A stretch of DNA of 14,675 bases from Bacillota bacterium. Its GTDB lineage: Bacteria > Bacillota > Sulfobacillia > RBS10-35 > JAJYVN01. Position 1 is the first letter of the stretch; every line of letters starts with the position of its first letter. Shown one piece after another: positions 1 to 6,373 of this stretch. The position numbers and the translations under genes were made by a program. The notes under the pieces were generated by a model. It saw only the letters and a program-made list of their open reading frames with translations, did no database searches and was not told the origin of the DNA. The stretch lies in contig JAJYVN010000040.1 of assembly GCA_021791995.1 (NCBI GenBank), positions 1 through 14,675 on the forward strand, written 5' to 3'.

Positions 1-396
1 AGAGAACAATGTCCCCGCCGGCGGGGTGACGTAGGCGATCACCTGCACCACGCATACCGCCCCGGAGACGCTTATCCACCACGAATGGACATACAGGTTC
101 GCGAATCCGGCATCCAGCATGGCCTTCTGCCACCAATTGGCGGCTGCTTCGGGCCCGGCCTTGGGGCGAACGGCCAGGGTCTCGGAGTAGGGCTCGCCCC
201 GGGCGTCCACGTGCTTGGTGAGAGTGGCCTGCGATGCGCACGCCAGGGCTGCGCCATCCGTGCCCGGCCGCACGACGGCCCGTGCGGCCGCCGTCCAGCC
301 GTAGGAGAAGGGCAGGAGCAGAACAAACCAGAGAACCGGATAGAGGAAGAGGAACAGAACGAGAACCTGCCCTGGTCTCGTGCGCACAGCCCTCAC
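1..396 (-). CDS. Partial membrane-anchored protein, TadE/TadG-like N-terminus
   Basis: This reading frame is open on the minus strand from a GTG at 396 (or the GTG at 387) to the left edge, so the 3' end is missing. The N-terminus reads RTRPGQVLVLFLFLYPVLWF. It is a basic start, then a GQ dipeptide, then one long hydrophobic helix (about residues 9-28), followed by an R-VVRPGTDGAALACASQAT segment. A GQ-hydrophobic-helix start followed by a D-AALA stretch is typical of TadE/TadG pilus-assembly pseudopilins, which sit in the cytoplasmic membrane. That assignment is my inference from pattern only. A second hydrophobic stretch (SVSGAVCVVQVIAYV) begins near residue 108. GGAG lies 7 bases before the 396 GTG, and GAGGGG lies about 8 before the 387 GTG, so both starts are possible. 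It could equally be an unrelated small membrane protein. Confidence 0.55.
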   Translation of the reverse strand, partial: MRAVRTRPGQVLVLFLFLYPVLWFVLLLPFSYGWTAAARAVVRPGTDGAALACASQATLTKHVDARGEPYSETLAVRPKAGPEAAANWWQKAMLDAGFANLYVHSWWISVSGAVCVVQVIAYVTPPAGTLFS

Positions 397-440
397 CCCC
401 TCACTCCGTCGGAAAGCTCGCCGCAAGCGTTCAAGGGTAG

Positions 441-563
441 GATTCGGCGGACACCGAACTCAAGTGGCGGGCACTCGAACACGCCTACCCTGCCCTTATC
501 TCGGACGATTTCCCAGACTGGACCTCGGACGATGCATTGCTCACTTGGCTAACCAGACTCTGA
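441..563 (+). pseudogene. Start-less 3' coding fragment, unknown protein
   Basis: Between a TAG at 438-440 and a TGA at 561-563 the frame encodes 40 residues with protein-like composition: ELKWRALEHAYPALISDD, then FPDWTSDDALLTWLTRL. It contains no ATG or GTG, and its only TTG is close to the end, so it cannot be an intact gene. It looks like the C-terminal end of a protein whose 5' part has been lost or shifted out of frame upstream of 441. I do not recognise the family. It is divergent from the membrane-protein gene to its left and lies about 110 bp from the IS1595 element. It could be chance, but the acidic/aromatic pattern and lack of low complexity argue mildly for decayed coding sequence. 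Confidence 0.35.
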
Positions 564-674
564 TTTTCGGCCCCCCCACCCCCGAATTATGCGCAGCACG
601 TCTGCAGCAGATGACCGCCTCGCGCGGTCTCCGGGGGTTTGCTTCACATAACGTTCCACTGCACATAAGGAGGC
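564..674. other. Short intergenic stretch with hairpin and TTATG half-sites
   Basis: No gene is visible. A 6-bp stem (GACCGC 613-618 / GCGGTC 624-629) is followed by CCGGGGGTTT, which could be a weak terminator. TTATGCGC occurs at 589-596. On the other strand TTATGTG occurs twice, at 668-662 and 650-644, 18 bases apart. These half-sites resemble the palindrome at 1795-1820 on the far side of the neighbouring IS element. Confidence 0.35.
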
Positions 675-700
675 TTTGGGGGTATCCACTTAACCGGAGT
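675..700 (+). repeat. IS1595 left terminal inverted repeat
   Basis: It pairs with 1766-1791 at 25 of 26 positions. It also holds GGAG (696-699), which serves as the ribosome binding site of the transposase. Confidence 0.88.
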
Positions 701-705
701 AAACT

Positions 706-1776
706 GTGCTCATGAAGAGCCCTCTCGGTGGTGTTCATTACCCGACGTCCACGGGTGAGTTTTCGGCGTGGTTTCGCACGGATGCCGACTGCCTGGATTA
801 CCTTGAATGGCTGCGGTGGCCCAGCGGCTTCGTGTGCCCTGACTGTGGTCATCCCGGCGGATGGAGGTTGGGGGACGGGAGGTTCTGGTGCACTGGGTGT
901 GGTGCTCGCACCTCGGTGACCGCCGGCACGGTCTTTGACCGGACGCGTACTCCGATGACTGTATGGTTCGCCGGATGCTGGCAGTTCGCCACGCAGAAGA
1001 GTGGTGTCTCGGCGCTGAGCCTACAACGGACGTTGGACATAGGTTCGTACCAGACGACTTGGTCGATGCTGCATCGCTTTCGCGCCGTGCTGGTTCGGCC
1101 TGGCAGGGAACGGTTGGCAGGGCGGGTGGAGGTAGATGAGACTTATATCGGTGGCAACGAGCCTGGGCTGCGAGGAGGGCGCGCCAAGGGCAAGAAGTGG
1201 CTCGTCGGCGTGGCCGTGGAAGTCAAAGAGCCAAGGGGATTCGGTCGGTGCCGAATCGCACCATTATCCGATGCCTCGGCCACCTCGCTGCGCACGTTTC
1301 TGCTCAATCACGTGGAACTCGGTGCGATCGTGATCACCGACGGCTGGCAAGGCTATCACGGCATCAGCGAACTCGGCTACACGCACGAACGGCGCAGCCA
1401 ACGTGCAGCCCGGATGCGCGGAGAGGATGCCAACGAACTCCTCCCCGGGGTGCACCGGGTCGCCTCACTGGCAAAGCGATGGCTGTTGGGTACCCATCAG
1501 GGCTCGACAGATGAGGCGCACTTAGTCAGCTACCTCAATCAATTCGTGTTCCGTTTCAACCGTCGCCGTTCCCGCAGCCGTGGCCTGCTGTTCTATCGGG
1601 TGCTCGAACTGGCCGTCGGCCACGACCCGATCCGCTACCGCGACCTCATCGCGACCCGTCAACCGAGTGACCGCCCGCCATTCCCTCCGGTCGTTAAGCG
1701 ACGCCGCCCCCCTACTTTGGACCGCATTCCCGCCGACCGGCCATGGAGAACGGCAGAACCCGGCCACTCCGGTTAA
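706..1776 (+). CDS. ISXO2-like transposase (IS1595 family)
   Basis: This 356-residue DDE-type transposase moves the surrounding IS. A zinc-ribbon lies at the N-terminus (CPDC at 44-47, CTGC at 62-65). It is followed by the ISXO2 catalytic domain, with D144 in VEVDETYIGG, D212 in VITDGWQGY and the family block KRWLLGTHQG near 257-266. The C-terminal signature reads YLNQFVFRFNRR. The position I expect to be Glu in the usual YL(D/N)EF motif is Gln here (Q279), which could impair or merely vary activity. The GTG at 706 is preferred because GGAG ends 6 bases upstream. An in-frame ATG at 712 is the alternative. Length is full for the family and the frame is uninterrupted. The stop codon lies inside the right terminal repeat. 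Confidence 0.92.
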   Translation: MLMKSPLGGVHYPTSTGEFSAWFRTDADCLDYLEWLRWPSGFVCPDCGHPGGWRLGDGRFWCTGCGARTSVTAGTVFDRTRTPMTVWFAGCWQFATQKSGVSALSLQRTLDIGSYQTTWSMLHRFRAVLVRPGRERLAGRVEVDETYIGGNEPGLRGGRAKGKKWLVGVAVEVKEPRGFGRCRIAPLSDASATSLRTFLLNHVELGAIVITDGWQGYHGISELGYTHERRSQRAARMRGEDANELLPGVHRVASLAKRWLLGTHQGSTDEAHLVSYLNQFVFRFNRRRSRSRGLLFYRVLELAVGHDPIRYRDLIATRQPSDRPPFPPVVKRRRPPTLDRIPADRPWRTAEPGHSG

Positions 1777-1791
1777 ATGGATACCCCCAAA
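1766..1791 (-). repeat. IS1595 right terminal inverted repeat
   Basis: It is the reverse complement of 675-700 with a single mismatch. The TAA stop of the transposase (1774-1776) lies inside it. Confidence 0.88.
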
Positions 1792-1794
1792 TTC

Positions 1795-1820
1795 GACTTA
1801 TGCCGAACTCGGCATAAGTC
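1795..1820. repeat. Palindrome at intron/IS junction
   Basis: Two 11-bp arms, GACTTATGCCG and CGGCATAAGTC, are separated by 4 bases (AACT). Similarity of the reverse transcriptase to its family stops exactly where this palindrome begins, and the IS1595 right repeat ends 3 bases from its other side. The shape (about 11-bp arms, short spacer) is that of a tyrosine-recombinase core site or an element terminus. It might be the end of a further mobile element, but which one is unknown. Confidence 0.7.
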
Positions 1821-2312
1821 CAAGTACGATTGGATGTAAGCTTCTACCACCCACTGCGCCGTCCCGTTGAGCACCGCGCTCCGCACTTCTGCGAGGGCTT
1901 GGTGTGCCGTTCTCCCGGGCCTGAATCCGCACGAGCAATCCAGGAAGTCCGCCTCATAGATCGGCATCAACAGCCGGGACACCGCCGCTTGCAGCAGCCT
2001 GTCTTCGACTGTAGGTATACCGAGCGGGCGCATCTTCGCTGGGTTGCCCGCCTTCGGGATGTACACCCGGCGGACGTTCGAGGCCCGGTAGCTGTGGGTC
2101 TTAAGCCGTTCTACCAAGTCCTTGATGTTCGCGTCGAGGTTCTCTGCATACGTGCTCATGCTGATGCCGTCGACTCCGGCCACTCCCCGCTTGTTCAGGC
2201 CTTCCCACGTTTCGTGGAGGTATTCCTCGTCGATGCGGTGGGCCAGCGCGGTAAAGCGCAGTCCTGGGTCCGCTTTGGCCAGTTGGCCGGTGCGCTCCAG
2301 TTTCGGTGACAC
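1821..2312 (-). pseudogene. Group II intron reverse transcriptase, truncated (LtrA-like)
   Basis: The minus-strand frame starts at a GTG (2312) behind a strong GGGAGG ribosome binding site. It encodes the N-terminal part of a group II intron-encoded protein. Fingers/RT motifs are clear: NKRGVAGVDGIS, RRVYIPKAG, MRPLGIPTVEDRLLQAAV and CGFRPGRTAHQAL. Motif A follows as VVEAYIQSYLD, where the family has VEADIxxFFD, so the first catalytic Asp is Tyr here. After this the frame runs into a palindrome (LCRVRH...) and stops at 1773. The YADD motif, the maturase domain X and any endonuclease domain are absent. An intact protein would be roughly 400-600 residues; about 164 remain. It cannot be active in reverse transcription. 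Confidence 0.88.
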
Positions 2313-2807
2313 CGCTAACCTCCCTCTGCGTGACTCCGGTGTTTCCTGGAGCCGCTGAAACCGCCGCCCCCCTTCCCCTTGTGCGAGGCTTTCCCTCGCT
2401 CCGAGTACTGTGGGGGCGTCCGACTCCTCCCTGCCCGTCCGCCGCCCTGCGGCGAGGCCTTTCGGGTTGGGCGTACGCGTTTTGCGCGAAGCAGGGAGGT
2501 CTCCCGAGTTCCGTACCGATTCGCTTTCCGCCGTGCCGTGGTCTCTGACCCCGCCGAGGTCTCAGCGCCCTCACCATGTCGGGCGCCTCTTGTCGCCTTC
2601 CAGGGGGCAACCCTGTCGGCCCTCGGTTTAAGAAGGTAACGAGGCTCAATCCCTTCACCCTTGCGGGTTACGGCCCGGTCGTCGCACTGTCTACGCTTCG
2701 TCGGTGCCCTCACGGACATCGACCCAAGACTCGCTTCGCCGTGGGTGGTTAGTCCTTCGGCGGCAGGAATTTCACCCGCTCGAATCGGCCGACTTGTCTC
2801 GGCGCAC
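1821..2807 (-). mobile_element. Group II intron remnant (5' RNA domains plus truncated RT)
   Basis: The minus strand from 2807 begins GTGCGCC, which fits the GUGYG 5' boundary of group II introns. It continues with segments I associate with domain I (GAGCGGGTGAAATTCCTGCC at about 2784-2765, then GCGAAGCGAGTCTTGGG at about 2742-2726). About 495 nt of structured, gene-free sequence lead to the GTG start of the intron-encoded protein at 2312. The 3' part (rest of the ORF, domains V and VI) is missing, cut off at the palindrome near 1820. The 5' end call rests on motif recognition and was not folded. Confidence 0.75.
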
Positions 2808-3041
2808 GGCCCCACACATCCATCAAGGACAGAGTCGCGGTGCCATTCGTGGCCTCCAAAGCGGCGATGGAGCGGAATCACCACTCCCACCGAGGCGAAT
2901 CCGTTTCGCGTATCCGTGAAGTTTCGCATAAATCCTTCTTGGGAACAGGGAAACGGTCCGGGGACGGTTGTATGGTCGGCCGGCAGTCGAGAGCCGCAGT
3001 TTGCTTGATGGGACGCACGAAGGGCCGTGTCGAGGGGTGCG
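2808..3041. other. 5' exon side of the group II intron, no confident gene
   Basis: This stretch lies between the intron 5' end and the stop of the IS701-like transposase fragment. A minus-strand ATG at 2929 opens a frame (MRNFTDTRNGFASV...) that runs into the intron after about 40 codons. Its ribosome binding site is poor and it matches nothing I know. A 7-bp inverted repeat (GACGCAC 3012-3018 / GTGCGTC 3037-3043) sits right at the transposase stop codon and may be part of that element's end. Confidence 0.3.
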
Positions 3042-3680
3042 TCAGGCGGCGCGGGCAAGAGCGGCGACCAGCGTCTCGGTCCATTTGGCCAACTCAGGGG
3101 TGGGGGCTGAGACGGCGGAAATACGCTCCCGCCAGAGGGTGGCCCGCAGGGCGCTGAGCGCATCAGCAAAGGATGGGGAACACTTGCGCGTATACCAGGG
3201 ACGGTCCGGCCAGACAGGCTTGTCACCAACGGCGCGGATGAACCACATCCACACGGTGGAGTGGAGCCAGAAGCCCACCGCGACGGCGCGGCGGGGGCCA
3301 GAGCGGCACCCGGACTGCGGGTGCTGGGGGGTGAGTAACTGCTTGACGTCGCGGAAGGTGAGCTCGATGGCCCAGCGGTCACCATCGTCGGAGACGACGT
3401 CGGCCGGATTGGCCTGGGTGTCGGTCGTGAAAAAGAAGTCATCGTGCTCGTGACCACGGGGGTCGCGGACGATCACCAGGAGGATGGGGAGAGCGCCGGT
3501 CACCTGGTACCAGAGCACGACGCGGCGGAACAGCAGACCGTCGACGGTGCGGCCTCGCCAGCGGATGTTGGCGCGCCGCCACTGGACGGAAGTGGCCTCG
3601 CCGGCGATTTGCCGAGGCATCGGCAGGCGGAGGTCGTACCCGTCCGGGAATCGGGGGCCCGAGACTCGCACCGCAAGACT
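3042..3680 (-). pseudogene. IS701/IS4-like transposase, C-terminal fragment
   Basis: About 212 residues of an IS701-type DDE transposase remain, ending in LAKWTETLVAALARAA. Recognisable blocks are LRLPMPRQIAG, VQWRRANIRWRGR, VVLWYQVTGALPILLVIVRD, DFFFTTDTQANPADVV and the Glu-containing block DRWAIELTFRDVKQLL. The last carries the third catalytic acid. The N-terminal half with the first two catalytic Asp residues is missing, since these proteins are normally around 400 residues. The fragment is in the same frame as the upstream hypothetical gene and begins immediately after its TAG (3681-3683). Internal GTGs (for example 3671) could give a product but not an active enzyme. This is a dead insertion-sequence remnant at the 3' end of the nfeD operon. 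Confidence 0.82.
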
Positions 3681-4271
3681 CTATTCGTGCACAGCAAACG
3701 CCGTCTGACAAACATGGGCGACCAGCGCATTATTGGCTACCGCCATGCGGTGCACCGGCCAGCCCTGTACCTGGGTGACCCATTCCGGCATACCGCCGCG
3801 CGCAAAGGTCAAGAAGAGGTCCTCTACCGGCAACTTCACCTCGTGCTCTCCTCGCCACGCTTGGAGGCGAGCACCGCCCCAACCGAGAGACCTACGAACG
3901 GGATCGTCCAGATGGAACTCCAGACGTTGGTCATGGCCGTCATCCAGAAAGCGAAGGACCTGCTTTTCGTGCTTGGAACGCACCGCAGGCCAATTCTCCC
4001 TCAGGTATTGACCGAACTGAACCTCAAGCTCCTCGATGCGCTCCCCATAGGTCTCCACAAGGTGTTCCCAACGCCCTCCTGTCCCCTGCGCACGAAAATA
4101 CGCGGGAGAGAGGAACAGAACCGTAAACAACTCATACCGGAATAGCCCATTTCCAAAGCCGCCTACACCGCCCCCGAAGCCGTACCCCAACAGTACTCCC
4201 TCCCAGGGCTCCGACGGGGACGCCCGCAGCGGACTCACGGTCCCCGCGCAAGACAGAGCCACAGGCGTCAT
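3681..4271 (-). CDS. Hypothetical protein, third gene of the nfeD-SPFH operon
   Basis: This 196-residue protein starts at ATG 4271, 12 bases after the SPFH gene stop and in the same direction, so co-transcription is likely. No clear ribosome binding site precedes it, which suggests translational coupling. The N-terminal part is glycine-rich (GYGFGGGVGGFGNG) and is followed by a hydrophobic/aromatic stretch (LFRYELFTVLFLSPAYF). A charged, probably helical region (HLVETYGERIEELEVQFGQYL, RSKHEKQVLRFLDDG) follows, and the C-terminus is mixed alpha/beta. I do not recognise the family. The stop abuts the transposase fragment directly, so the original C-terminus may have been longer and clipped by that insertion. 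The operon position hints at a membrane-associated partner of the SPFH protein, but this is only inference. Confidence 0.65.
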   Translation of the reverse strand: MTPVALSCAGTVSPLRASPSEPWEGVLLGYGFGGGVGGFGNGLFRYELFTVLFLSPAYFRAQGTGGRWEHLVETYGERIEELEVQFGQYLRENWPAVRSKHEKQVLRFLDDGHDQRLEFHLDDPVRRSLGWGGARLQAWRGEHEVKLPVEDLFLTFARGGMPEWVTQVQGWPVHRMAVANNALVAHVCQTAFAVHE

Positions 4272-4283
4272 TCGTTGGCACCG

Positions 4284-5213
4284 TCACTTCCCGCCCGAAA
4301 CCGACTTATTCTGGTCCGCGACTCCTTGCCAAACCTGGCCCATTGCCCCCACCATACCCAGAATCGAAGAGAGGTCGGATGGCAAAAGGATAGTCTTATC
4401 AGTCTTCCGGATCGTCTGCCGAATGGTTTCCAAGGCTTGTACAGCGAGCAACTGCTGTTCATTGAAGCCAAGGCTTGACACCTGCCGCAGTCCTTCCGTT
4501 TGGCCGCGCCGCAGAATCTGGACCGCATCTCCTTCACCGGTGGCCTCAAGCACACGTGCTTCCTTGGACGCTTCCGCGGCAAGGATGATCGCCTGCTTTT
4601 CTCCCTCCGCGCGAAGGATCGCTGCCTGCTTCTCCCCTTCCGCTTGCGTGATCAGCGCCCGCTTGGTGCGCTCCGCGATCATCTGCTTTTCCATGGCACC
4701 CCGAACATCCGCGGGGGGATCGATGCTGCGAAGTTCGATTCGGGTAACCTTCACGCCCCACTTGTCCGTCGCTTGATCGAGGTGCTGCTGCAAGAGGGCA
4801 TTGATGCGCTCGCGAGAGGTAAGCGTCTCGTCCAGCATCATGTCGCCGACGACATTGCGTAAGGAGGTTTGTACCAGGCGCTCCCCGCCGAGCGCATAGT
4901 CCGTGATCTCGTAAATGGCCCGGTGCGGATCGGTGACTTGGAGATACACTACCGTATCGATCGACACGGTCGCATTGTCCTTCGTGATCACAGGCATCGG
5001 CTTCAATTCCTTCGGGTTTTCTCGCAAGTCCACCCGAGCCCGAATGCCGTCGATAAACGGGATCACGAAGTGAAGTCCACTCTCCAGCGTCGCATGGTAC
5101 CGACCAAGTCTTTGCAACAGGGCACTCTGCGCCTGCACCACGATGACAACCATCCGAGAAAAGAGGATCAGCACTACGAGGATCACGATGATCAATAACA
5201 CAAGCTGTCCCAT
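4284..5213 (-). CDS. SPFH-domain (stomatin/prohibitin/QmcA-like) membrane protein
   Basis: This 309-residue protein has one N-terminal membrane helix (residues about 3-26, LVLLIIVILVVLILFSRMVVIV). The SPFH/band-7 domain follows, with signature blocks AQSALLQRLGRYHATLESGLHF, VDLRENP, TKDNATVSIDTVVYLQVTDP and ITDYALGGERLVQTSLRNV. The C-terminal half is a long coiled coil with repeats (AEGEKQAAILRAEGEKQAI). Proteins of this family form large oligomeric membrane scaffolds (flotillin/stomatin type) that organise lipid domains and can modulate membrane proteases. The ATG at 5213 follows the nfeD stop by about 20 bases. NfeD and stomatin-type proteins are a well-known conserved pair, which supports both calls. 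The gene appears intact and full length. Whether it is the QmcA or stomatin-p subtype cannot be settled here. Confidence 0.93.
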   Translation of the reverse strand: MGQLVLLIIVILVVLILFSRMVVIVVQAQSALLQRLGRYHATLESGLHFVIPFIDGIRARVDLRENPKELKPMPVITKDNATVSIDTVVYLQVTDPHRAIYEITDYALGGERLVQTSLRNVVGDMMLDETLTSRERINALLQQHLDQATDKWGVKVTRIELRSIDPPADVRGAMEKQMIAERTKRALITQAEGEKQAAILRAEGEKQAIILAAEASKEARVLEATGEGDAVQILRRGQTEGLRQVSSLGFNEQQLLAVQALETIRQTIRKTDKTILLPSDLSSILGMVGAMGQVWQGVADQNKSVSGGK

Positions 5214-5232
5214 GCTCAGCCCCCCCGACGCC

Positions 5233-5724
5233 TTACATCTGGCTTGCGTGCGATTCCTGCGACGATTCCGCCAAGACCTCGGGGCAGACCTGAAGCGTTG
5301 TACCCTCCACTCCCAGGACTGTCAATTCACTACCGACCGGATACTCGCGTTGTTCCCACCCGTCCGCCAGACGGGCGCGCCAATTCTCCGCACCCACCAC
5401 CACGTAGCCGATCCCGTCCGGCCCAAACCCCCGGACCAACCGCACAGTTTGCCCTACGAACGACTGCACGTTCGTGGCACGCGACCCAGGCCAACTGCGA
5501 ACATGCCGCACCGCCCACGGACGTACTAAGACCAAGCCTGCAATAGAGAACAACACGAAGAGGGGGAGCGTAACGGACAGGCTGTGCGTGACGAGGAGCG
5601 CAAACAAGGCCGTGAGCAACGCAGCCGTTCCAAGCATCGAGACAATGAACGCACCATGGGCGGACTCCATCATGATGAGCACGACACCGATGGCGGCCCA
5701 AAGCCAAGCAGGCAAGGGACTCAC
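5233..5724 (-). CDS. NfeD-like membrane protein (short form)
   Basis: About 163 residues, with three hydrophobic helices (roughly 5-20, 25-46 and 49-68). A C-terminal OB-fold-like region follows (QSFVGQTVRLVRGF, GYVVVGAENWRARL, YPVGSELTVLGVEGTTLQV). This is the short NfeD type without the N-terminal ClpP-like protease domain. Such proteins pair with stomatin/flotillin partners in the membrane, and the next gene here is exactly such a partner. I place the start at GTG 5724 because GAGG lies 7 bases upstream and the protein then begins directly before the first helix. An upstream in-frame GTG at 5751 would add nine polar residues. It is the first gene of the minus-strand operon and is divergent from the tRNA cluster. 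Confidence 0.85.
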   Translation of the reverse strand: MSPLPAWLWAAIGVVLIMMESAHGAFIVSMLGTAALLTALFALLVTHSLSVTLPLFVLFSIAGLVLVRPWAVRHVRSWPGSRATNVQSFVGQTVRLVRGFGPDGIGYVVVGAENWRARLADGWEQREYPVGSELTVLGVEGTTLQVCPEVLAESSQESHASQM

Positions 5725-5784
5725 CCCCGATTCCTCACCACATGTTAACACCTTCCGCCGAACTCGACCACCCCTTTCCGCTCA

Positions 5785-5814
5785 TTGACGATGCTTCTCC
5801 CTTACGACTACAAT
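5785..5814 (+). promoter_or_regulatory. sigma70-type promoter of the tRNA cluster
   Basis: A -35 box TTGACG (5785-5790) and a -10 box TACAAT (5809-5814) are separated by 18 bases. Transcription would start near 5821, only about 4 bases before tRNA-Pro. The match to the consensus is strong and the position is right for a stable-RNA operon. Confidence 0.8.
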
Positions 5815-5824
5815 TATGCTCAAC

Positions 5825-5901
5825 CGGGGCGTAGCGCAGTTTGGCAGCGCGCGTGCCTTGGGCGCACGAGGTCGCCGGTTCAAATCCGGCCGCCCCGACC
5901 A
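5825..5901 (+). tRNA. tRNA-Pro (anticodon TGG)
   Basis: The acceptor stem CGGGGCG pairs with CGCCCCG (5891-5897), followed by discriminator A and encoded CCA. The anticodon stem is CGTGC/GCACG with loop CTTGGGC, giving TGG. The T-loop GTTCAAATC is canonical. It is the first gene of a three-tRNA operon. Confidence 0.96.
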
Positions 5902-5916
5902 CCACCCGGGGAGGTA

Positions 5917-5990
5917 GCGGGTGTCGCCTAATGGTAGGGCACGACCCTTCCAAGGTCGCTGTGGGGGTTCGATTCCCCTCACCCGCTCCA
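5917..5990 (+). tRNA. tRNA-Gly (anticodon TCC)
   Basis: The acceptor GCGGGTG pairs with CACCCGC (5980-5986), then discriminator T and encoded CCA. The anticodon stem is CGACC/GGTCG with loop CTTCCAA, giving TCC. The T-loop GTTCGATTC is canonical. It lies 15 bases after tRNA-Pro. Confidence 0.96.
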
Positions 5991-5997
5991 AGTCGTT

Positions 5998-6074
5998 GCG
6001 CCCGTAGCTCAGCTGGATAGAGCGGCTGACTTCTAATCAGTAGGTCGCAGGTTCGAATCCTGCCGGGCGCGCCA
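5998..6074 (+). tRNA. tRNA-Arg (anticodon TCT)
   Basis: The acceptor GCGCCCG pairs with CGGGCGC (6064-6070), then discriminator G and encoded CCA. The anticodon loop CTTCTAA gives TCT. The T-loop GTTCGAATC is canonical. It lies 7 bases after tRNA-Gly. Its 3' end is the likely integration site of the element whose integrase stump lies at 8102-8242. Confidence 0.96.
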
Positions 6075-6373
6075 ATCCAAGCTAGAGATACAAGGGATGC
6101 AGTGGGCGCCTACTGAGAGGTCAGGGGGGCGTCCTCATAGTTTGCCATCACTTTTGCCATCAAACGAGGGCCGAGTACAAACGGAATCCAGTAGGGCAAT
6201 AGGTATGGCAAGGGTCCACAGTGGCGATATCTCCGTGGGAATTGAATCGAGATCGGGACCGATGGTCGTATACGGGCATGGTGGCGTGAGCCGGCATGAT
6301 CGGAGTACCAGCGGCCGAACAGAACCTTTCATGCCAAACGCGATCCTATCCCCCCGCTTCCCCCACATCCAGC
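6075..6373. other. Gene-free stretch between tRNA-Arg and IS transposase
   Basis: No credible gene, hairpin terminator or duplicated tRNA 3' end is visible here. It holds the ATAGTTTG copy at 6137-6144 and the TTTGCCATCA repeats. If the proposed IS boundary is right, the part after 6144 is the 3' non-coding end of the IS. Confidence 0.5.
6141..6162. repeat. Two 10-bp direct repeats beside the tRNA-Arg gene
   Basis: TTTGCCATCA occurs at 6141-6150 and again at 6153-6162, a 12-bp period. It lies between the tRNA-Arg 3' end and the IS. It could be integrase arm-type sites or part of the IS end; the sequence alone does not decide. Confidence 0.5.

Larger units (their letters stand above)
675..1791 (+). 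mobile_element. IS1595-family (ISXO2-like) insertion sequence, complete
   Basis: The element is bounded by 26-bp inverted repeats: left at 675-700 and right at 1766-1791. Read inward from each end, both give TTTGGGGGTATCCA, then C or T, then TTAACCGGAGT, so there is one mismatch. The ISXO2-type transposase fills the space between them. The left repeat also supplies the ribosome binding site of the transposase (GGAG 696-699), and the right repeat contains its stop codon. IS1595 elements normally make 8-bp target duplications, but none is visible here. The flanks do share CTTATG in mirror-image at the same distance from both ends. Confidence 0.9.

Noticed and set aside
2315..3457. 380-codon minus-strand open frame
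   Set aside because: It runs through the group II intron 5' RNA region and antisense or out of frame across the transposase remnant. Composition is Arg/Gly/Pro-rich without family character.
5735..5991. Minus-strand open frames across the tRNA cluster, reading AGFEPATSCAQG and RGIEPPQRPWKG
   Set aside because: They are antisense translations of tRNA-Pro, tRNA-Gly and their spacers. Such phrases are a familiar artefact in protein databases.
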